DNA of 64,000 bases, from NCBI RefSeq assembly GCF_000346465.2, contig NC_034009.1:10396186-10460185 (forward strand), written 5' to 3'. Below, piece after piece: positions 60,421 through 64,000 of the stretch (position 1 is its first letter; each line of letters starts with the position of its first letter). The DNA comes from Prunus persica (lineage: Eukaryota > Streptophyta > Magnoliopsida > Rosales > Rosaceae). The notes under the pieces are model-generated. The model was not told the origin of the DNA. It saw nothing but the letters and a program-made list of their open reading frames with translations, and ran no database searches. The position numbers were made by a program, and so were the translations under genes.

Positions 60421-60890
60421 CTCCAGATTAGCCCCAAAAACTATTTGGTCGCCCATATGCTAATATACATAAAACTACGTCGTTTTATGGCTTACATTTT
60501 TAAAGCACAATGATCTGCGACGAAAACCAAATAGTCGCTGGCCCCACGAAATTTTTACCGCCAATTCTAACTTAGCGACAACACATTAAAACTCAGCGAC
60601 CCAATATTTTCGTCGCCAAAACTTTTGAAGTTTCGCGCGCACTCAATTCCGCAAATCGCGACCAAATATATGTTTGGTCGCCAAGTCCTTGCCTAACCAC
60701 CAAAAACTTTCTTCGCCCTTAGTTGATAAATTAGTCGCTATTTAGTTGACTCAAGTCATCACGGATGTCTAAAAATCACGAATCTTTTGGCGACCAACTG
60801 GAAAAATTTTGTCGCCGATTCTCTTTTTGGCGACGCAAATATGGTGCGTCGCTAAGAATTTTGTCGCAAAAGAGGTTTTTCCTTGTAGTG
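60420..60890. repeat. Family-2 right subterminal repeats (GCGACGAAA)
   Basis: TTGGTCGCC, TTCGTCGCC, GGCGACCAA and GCGACGCAA motifs on both strands up to the CCTTGTAGTG terminus, matching the left subterminal region. Confidence 0.78.
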
Positions 60891-60984
60891 CTTGGTCAAG
60901 GGGGTAATATGGGTCACTTTAACTTCCGGGGAGCAATATGAGATTTGATCATAGTTTCAGGGGGCACTACAGTAAATAAGCCTA

Positions 60985-62052
60985 ACATATACCTTAAAGC
61001 GTAACCATTGAATGAAAGTGTTGTTGTGCTTATCTTGAGGCTACTTTGTTCACTTTTTAAATTTTGGATAAGTGATCTTGATGTGGACCATATGTTCCTT
61101 ACGGAAAATTTAAGCATTACAGTACCTTGTATATAAGAAAAATATAAGGGATAATTTAAAACATAATCAATCAAACTCATACTCGATATAAGGTAAGACT
61201 TCCTCCGTATTCTCTAACACATATAGATGTGCCAAGTTCAACTGAGCTCACTGGGCAACCTGATAGTGGCTAAGCTCACTGAGCAACCTGATGGTGGCTT
61301 TGAAAGTCCTATTTTCTGGCTTGATGGCACTCCAATTGTACTAACATCAAATAAATGCTCGGTGCAAAACTCCGCAGCTTTTTTAGCTATACACCCCTCA
61401 GCAATACAATTTTCAGGATGAGTACGGTTCTGAACATACCTCTTTAGCACTTTCATTTATGTTTCAAACGGATACATCCATCTAAAATAAACTGACCCAC
61501 ATAGACGAACTTCTTTGACAAGATGTACTACTAAATGAACCATGATATCGAAGAATGAAAGGGGAAAGTATTTCTCAAGCAAACATAAAGTAACTACTAT
61601 ATCTTCTTCCAACTTATTTAGCTTGAAAACATCCACCGTCTTTGCACATATAGCATTGAAGAAGAAGTATAGTCGAGTTATTGCATACCTTGCAGGCTTC
61701 TCCAAACTAGAACGAATTTCCATAGGAAGTAATTGTTGCATCAATGTATGACAATCCTGTGATTTAAGGCCAAAAAGTCTTGAATCTTGTAAAGATACAA
61801 GATTTTTTATATTTGAAGAATAACCCTCATACCATAGAAAGAATTCCAAATCGTTCTCTTCTATGCCCTTGACAAATTCCAAGGCCCTGGAGGCAAGCAA
61901 GTACGTCTTTCTCCGTACTAGGGTTGCAAATCAGTCTTGACCCCCATGTTCAATAAATCTAAACGAGTAGCAATCCCATCTTTATTTTTTCTAGGGATCT
62001 CCACCAACATACCAATGATATTATCGCAAACATTCTTCTTAATGTGCATAAC
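60985..62052 (-). pseudogene. Decayed transposase exons of the outermost family-1 remnant
   Basis: Minus-strand homology to exon 2 (about 61000-61100) and to the 3' part of exon 1 (61180-62052) of the family-1 transposase: VMHIKKNVCDNIIGMLVEIP, LNMGVKTDLQPEYGE-like, YSSNIKNLVSLQDSRLFGLK, CFFFNAICAKTVDV-like and FFDIMVHLVVHLVKEV. Frames are broken several times. GCTCACTG.GCAACCTGAT.GTGGCT is tandemly duplicated near 61235-61295. The upstream part of the exon is cut off at GTGCATAAC (62052). Confidence 0.82.
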
Positions 62053-62510
62053 AACGCACCACAACTTTGGAAGCATCACCCATGATAGCAGCGGAAACAC
62101 AACACGAAGCAGATACGACAAATACGGCACAGACACGGGCACAGCAGAAACACAACACAAAGCAGATACTACAAACAAAGCACAGGCAATGGCACAAGAG
62201 AAAACCCTAAAAGAAATTAGGGCACACAGTAGAAAAACGAGTAGGCACAACACACAGGTCACCAGAAAGTTGGCTCTGATGCCAAGTCAAACAATATGGG
62301 TAGAATATTTTCGGGTTGTATTTCATCCTCCAAAAGGTGGTATTTATAATAAAAGGTTACAAACCCTAGTAGGGTTATACTAGGAAATAAGATAAAGTCT
62401 TAATTACATAATATCTATATAAAAAGGAAATAAATAGAATCATAATATACTAGGAAGTAAATCTCCTAATTACACTAGGATCTCGCGAATAGTTTAGGGG
62501 GTTCTTTTAA
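62053..62510 (-). mobile_element. Fragment of a Copia-like LTR retrotransposon (5' LTR, primer binding site, gag start)
   Basis: On the minus strand an AT-rich LTR-like stretch (about 62510-62282) is followed by TGGCATCAGAGCC, a near match to the initiator-Met tRNA primer site TGGTATCAGAGCC. A leader follows, and then ATGGGTGATGCTTCCAAAG, which resembles the start of a Copia gag. It stops abruptly at the transposase remnant (62052). The rest of the retroelement is absent. Confidence 0.65.
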
Positions 62511-62641
62511 CTTCTCCTCATCATTTTTGAACGGAATAATATACTGCCTGGTTAATGTATACTTGAAATCCTTCCATTTCTTTCTTGCCCCCTTGCCCTA
62601 CAACATATACCATCTCAACATCTTCCCAAATCTGCTGCTTT
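62511..62641 (-). pseudogene. Piece of gene A exon 1 from the outermost remnant
   Basis: Matches about 14090-14235 of CACTA-1 (CTTGAAATCCTTCCATTTCTT, CTTGCCCCCTTG, CCCAAATCTGCT), with deletions. CACTA-4 begins directly after it at 62642, so CACTA-4 inserted into this old gene A exon. Confidence 0.78.
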
Positions 62642-64000
62642 CACTACTACAAAAAAGCAAAAAGACGACGGTAAATCACCGTCGTGTATTCGGTTTTTCA
62701 ATGGTCGTGGAATCCACCGTCATCTTTTCCCTCATAAACCACGACGCTAAATCACCGTCGTTGTTAAAATATACAACGTCATCAACAAATACAAAACGAC
62801 GTCTTTGTACTGCAAAAAGATCTAAAAAAGCAGTCGAGGATGAGAATAGACGACCAACTCTCTAAAAAAACCGTCGTTAAAAAGGAAAAATATGACACAT
62901 ATTAAGAGAACAAGGCCGCAAGATAGACATACAACGACGAAAATAAAAATACGACGCCGTTAAATATCATTTTCACGACAATAAAAAATTTGACGTCTTT
63001 AAATACATTAGAAGACGACGTTATTGATACCTACTACGTCGCATATATAAAAACAGCCGTCGTAAAATTAATTTTCCACTTCGATTTTTCGATAAAAGAT
63101 GACGTGGAAATAGTTGTCAGTGTCATTATTTACGACGTATGTATTTATTGAGTAGACGTTGAAAAACGAAACAATGTCGGTTACAAATATATGAGAGTCG
63201 TATTACAAAATTTATACATCATATTTTCAGAAACAAACAACGACGATAAATATTAGACGTTGTTAAATAAAACAACGTCGGAAAACAATAAAAACAGACG
63301 TGTTTAGTCTGCTAAAGTTCTAGAAAATAGTCGAGGATGAGAATAGACGACCAACTCAAACAAATCACCGTCGTTAAAAAGGAAAAATATGACACATGTT
63401 AAAAGAACAAGGCCGCAAGATATACATACAACGACGACAACTAAAATACTACGCCGTTAAATATAATTTACACGACAAGAAAAAATATGACGTCTTTAAA
63501 TACATGAGAAGACGACGTTATTGAAATATACTACGTCTCTTATTTACAAACAACCGTCGTGAAATAAATTTTCCACTTCGATTTTTCTAAAAAAGATGAC
63601 GTGGAAATAGTTGTCAGTGTCATTATTTACGACGTATGTATTTATACAGTTGACGTTGAAATGCGAAACAACGTCGGTGGCATTTATATAGTCGACGTTG
63701 TATTTATATCTATCATCATTACTCACGACGCACTTAATAATATAGACGACGTTGAACTTCTAAACAACGTCGGTTCCAAATAAATGAGAGCCGTATTACA
63801 GAACATATAGACGGCGTTGATTATGATGAGAGCCGTATTACAAATAACGTCGTTTAATTGTTATTAGACGGCGGTTATAATGAATTTCCGTCGGAATTCA
63901 TTTCGTTCCTCTTCGTTTATAAAAGAACTTGCGACGTGGAAAATGTATGATGACGTCGTATTTTTTAACGTTCAGATTATATATCTCGTTTTTTAGACGT
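62642..64000 (-). mobile_element. CACTA-4: left part of another family-1 CACTA, truncated by the window edge
   Basis: Starts CACTACTACAAAAAAGC after CTTT and follows the CACTA-1 left subterminal region (4134 to about 5500) nearly base for base, including the ~497-bp double block. Its genes would lie beyond the window. The target duplication (possibly TTT) cannot be confirmed without the other end. Confidence 0.9.

Larger units (their letters stand above)
29184..60890 (-). mobile_element. Family-2 CACTA element with two family-1 elements nested inside
   Basis: The left end is CACGACAAGGAAAATCC and the right end, reversed, CACTACAAGGAAAAACC. Target duplication CTT is at 29181-29183 and 60891-60893. 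Subterminal regions are rich in GCGACGAAA/TTCGTCGC, not ACGACGG. Own DNA is about 9.9 kb: 29184-31565, 46434-52345 and 59245-60890. It carries a transposase (47721-51313) and a TNPA-type gene (29948-47352), both on the minus strand, in the order opposite to family 1. It is inserted in the right TIR of the MULE. Confidence 0.88.
27937..60984. mobile_element. Mutator-like element with ~360-bp terminal inverted repeats, split by a CACTA element
   Basis: The left TIR (27937 to about 28300) starts TAGGCTTATTTACTGCA. The right TIR runs from about 28920 to 29183 and resumes at 60894, ending CAGTAAATAAGCCTA at 60984. The two halves join perfectly at the CTT target site of the family-2 CACTA. Inner TIR parts (CTAGCCC...CTCCCAGC) also match in inverted orientation. 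The own DNA is about 1.34 kb, with no transposase, so it is non-autonomous. Long TIRs suggest a MULE; its target duplication is not evident. Confidence 0.7.
25480..62641 (-). mobile_element. Decayed family-1 CACTA remnant, the outermost layer of the nest
   Basis: ACGACGG-type repeats (25498-27060), a decayed DUF4216 exon (27206-27905), decayed transposase exons (60985-62052) and a piece of gene A (62511-62641) lie in the order and orientation found in CACTA-1. The intron between the DUF4216 exon and the previous exon is interrupted by the Mutator-like element at 27937-60984. The left terminus is not recognisable; the right part is cut by a retrotransposon fragment and by CACTA-4. It is much more diverged than the other family-1 copies. 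Confidence 0.8.

Noticed and set aside
29184..60890. A single giant 31.7-kb CACTA element
   Set aside because: About 21.8 kb of it is two later insertions with their own ends and target duplications; the real element is about 9.9 kb.

Overview
The window is nuclear DNA of a flowering plant, most likely a eudicot. The evidence is spliced genes with GT-AG introns, plant-specific families (RDR1, a pro-region pectin methylesterase), plant CACTA (En/Spm) transposons and a plastid/mitochondrial-type rRNA scrap. I cannot name the species. Two runs of N (15257-15605 and 39636-39967) show a draft assembly.

Layout. (1) 862-19497, minus strand: an RNA-dependent RNA polymerase 1 (RDR1) locus. Its 5' exons are tandemly duplicated. 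Its long exon 2 is broken by a 470-bp solo LTR (TSD AACTA) and a 13.1-kb CACTA element (CACTA-1, 4134-17271, TSD TAA), and it carries several small frameshifts. It is a pseudogene as assembled. (2) 19.5-23.6 kb: intergenic DNA with at least two MITE-like elements. (3) 23655-25473, plus strand: an apparently intact two-exon pectin methylesterase with an N-terminal inhibitor domain. (4) 25.48 kb to the end: a nested transposon block.

The nest, outside in: a decayed family-1 CACTA remnant (25.48-27.94, 60.98-62.05 and 62.51-62.64 kb) is split by a long-TIR Mutator-like element (27937-60984). The right TIR of that element is split by a different CACTA family (family 2, 29184-60890, TSD CTT). Family 2 is split by two young family-1 elements: CACTA-2 (31566-46433, TSD GTA, inside an exon of its TNPA-type gene) and the deletion derivative CACTA-3 (52346-59244, TSD CAG). 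A fourth family-1 copy starts at 62642 inside the oldest remnant and runs off the window.

Family-1 elements carry a 1054-aa TNP2-type transposase (intact in CACTA-1 and CACTA-2) and a six-exon second gene, here gene A, that joins a DNA-binding-like N-terminus to a Ulp1/C48 cysteine-peptidase C-terminus. Gene A is broken in both copies, at different places. They also carry dense ACGACGG/CCGTCGT repeats, which fill introns and interior as well as the ends, and a captured, internally deleted piece of the host 26S-proteasome subunit gene RPN6. Family 2 has the opposite gene order (transposase, then TNPA-type) and GCGACGAAA subterminal repeats.

The strongest points for follow-up are the RPN6 capture, the fully readable nest, the exon-disrupted RDR1 with its tandem 5' duplication, and the organellar rRNA scrap inside an old transposase exon.
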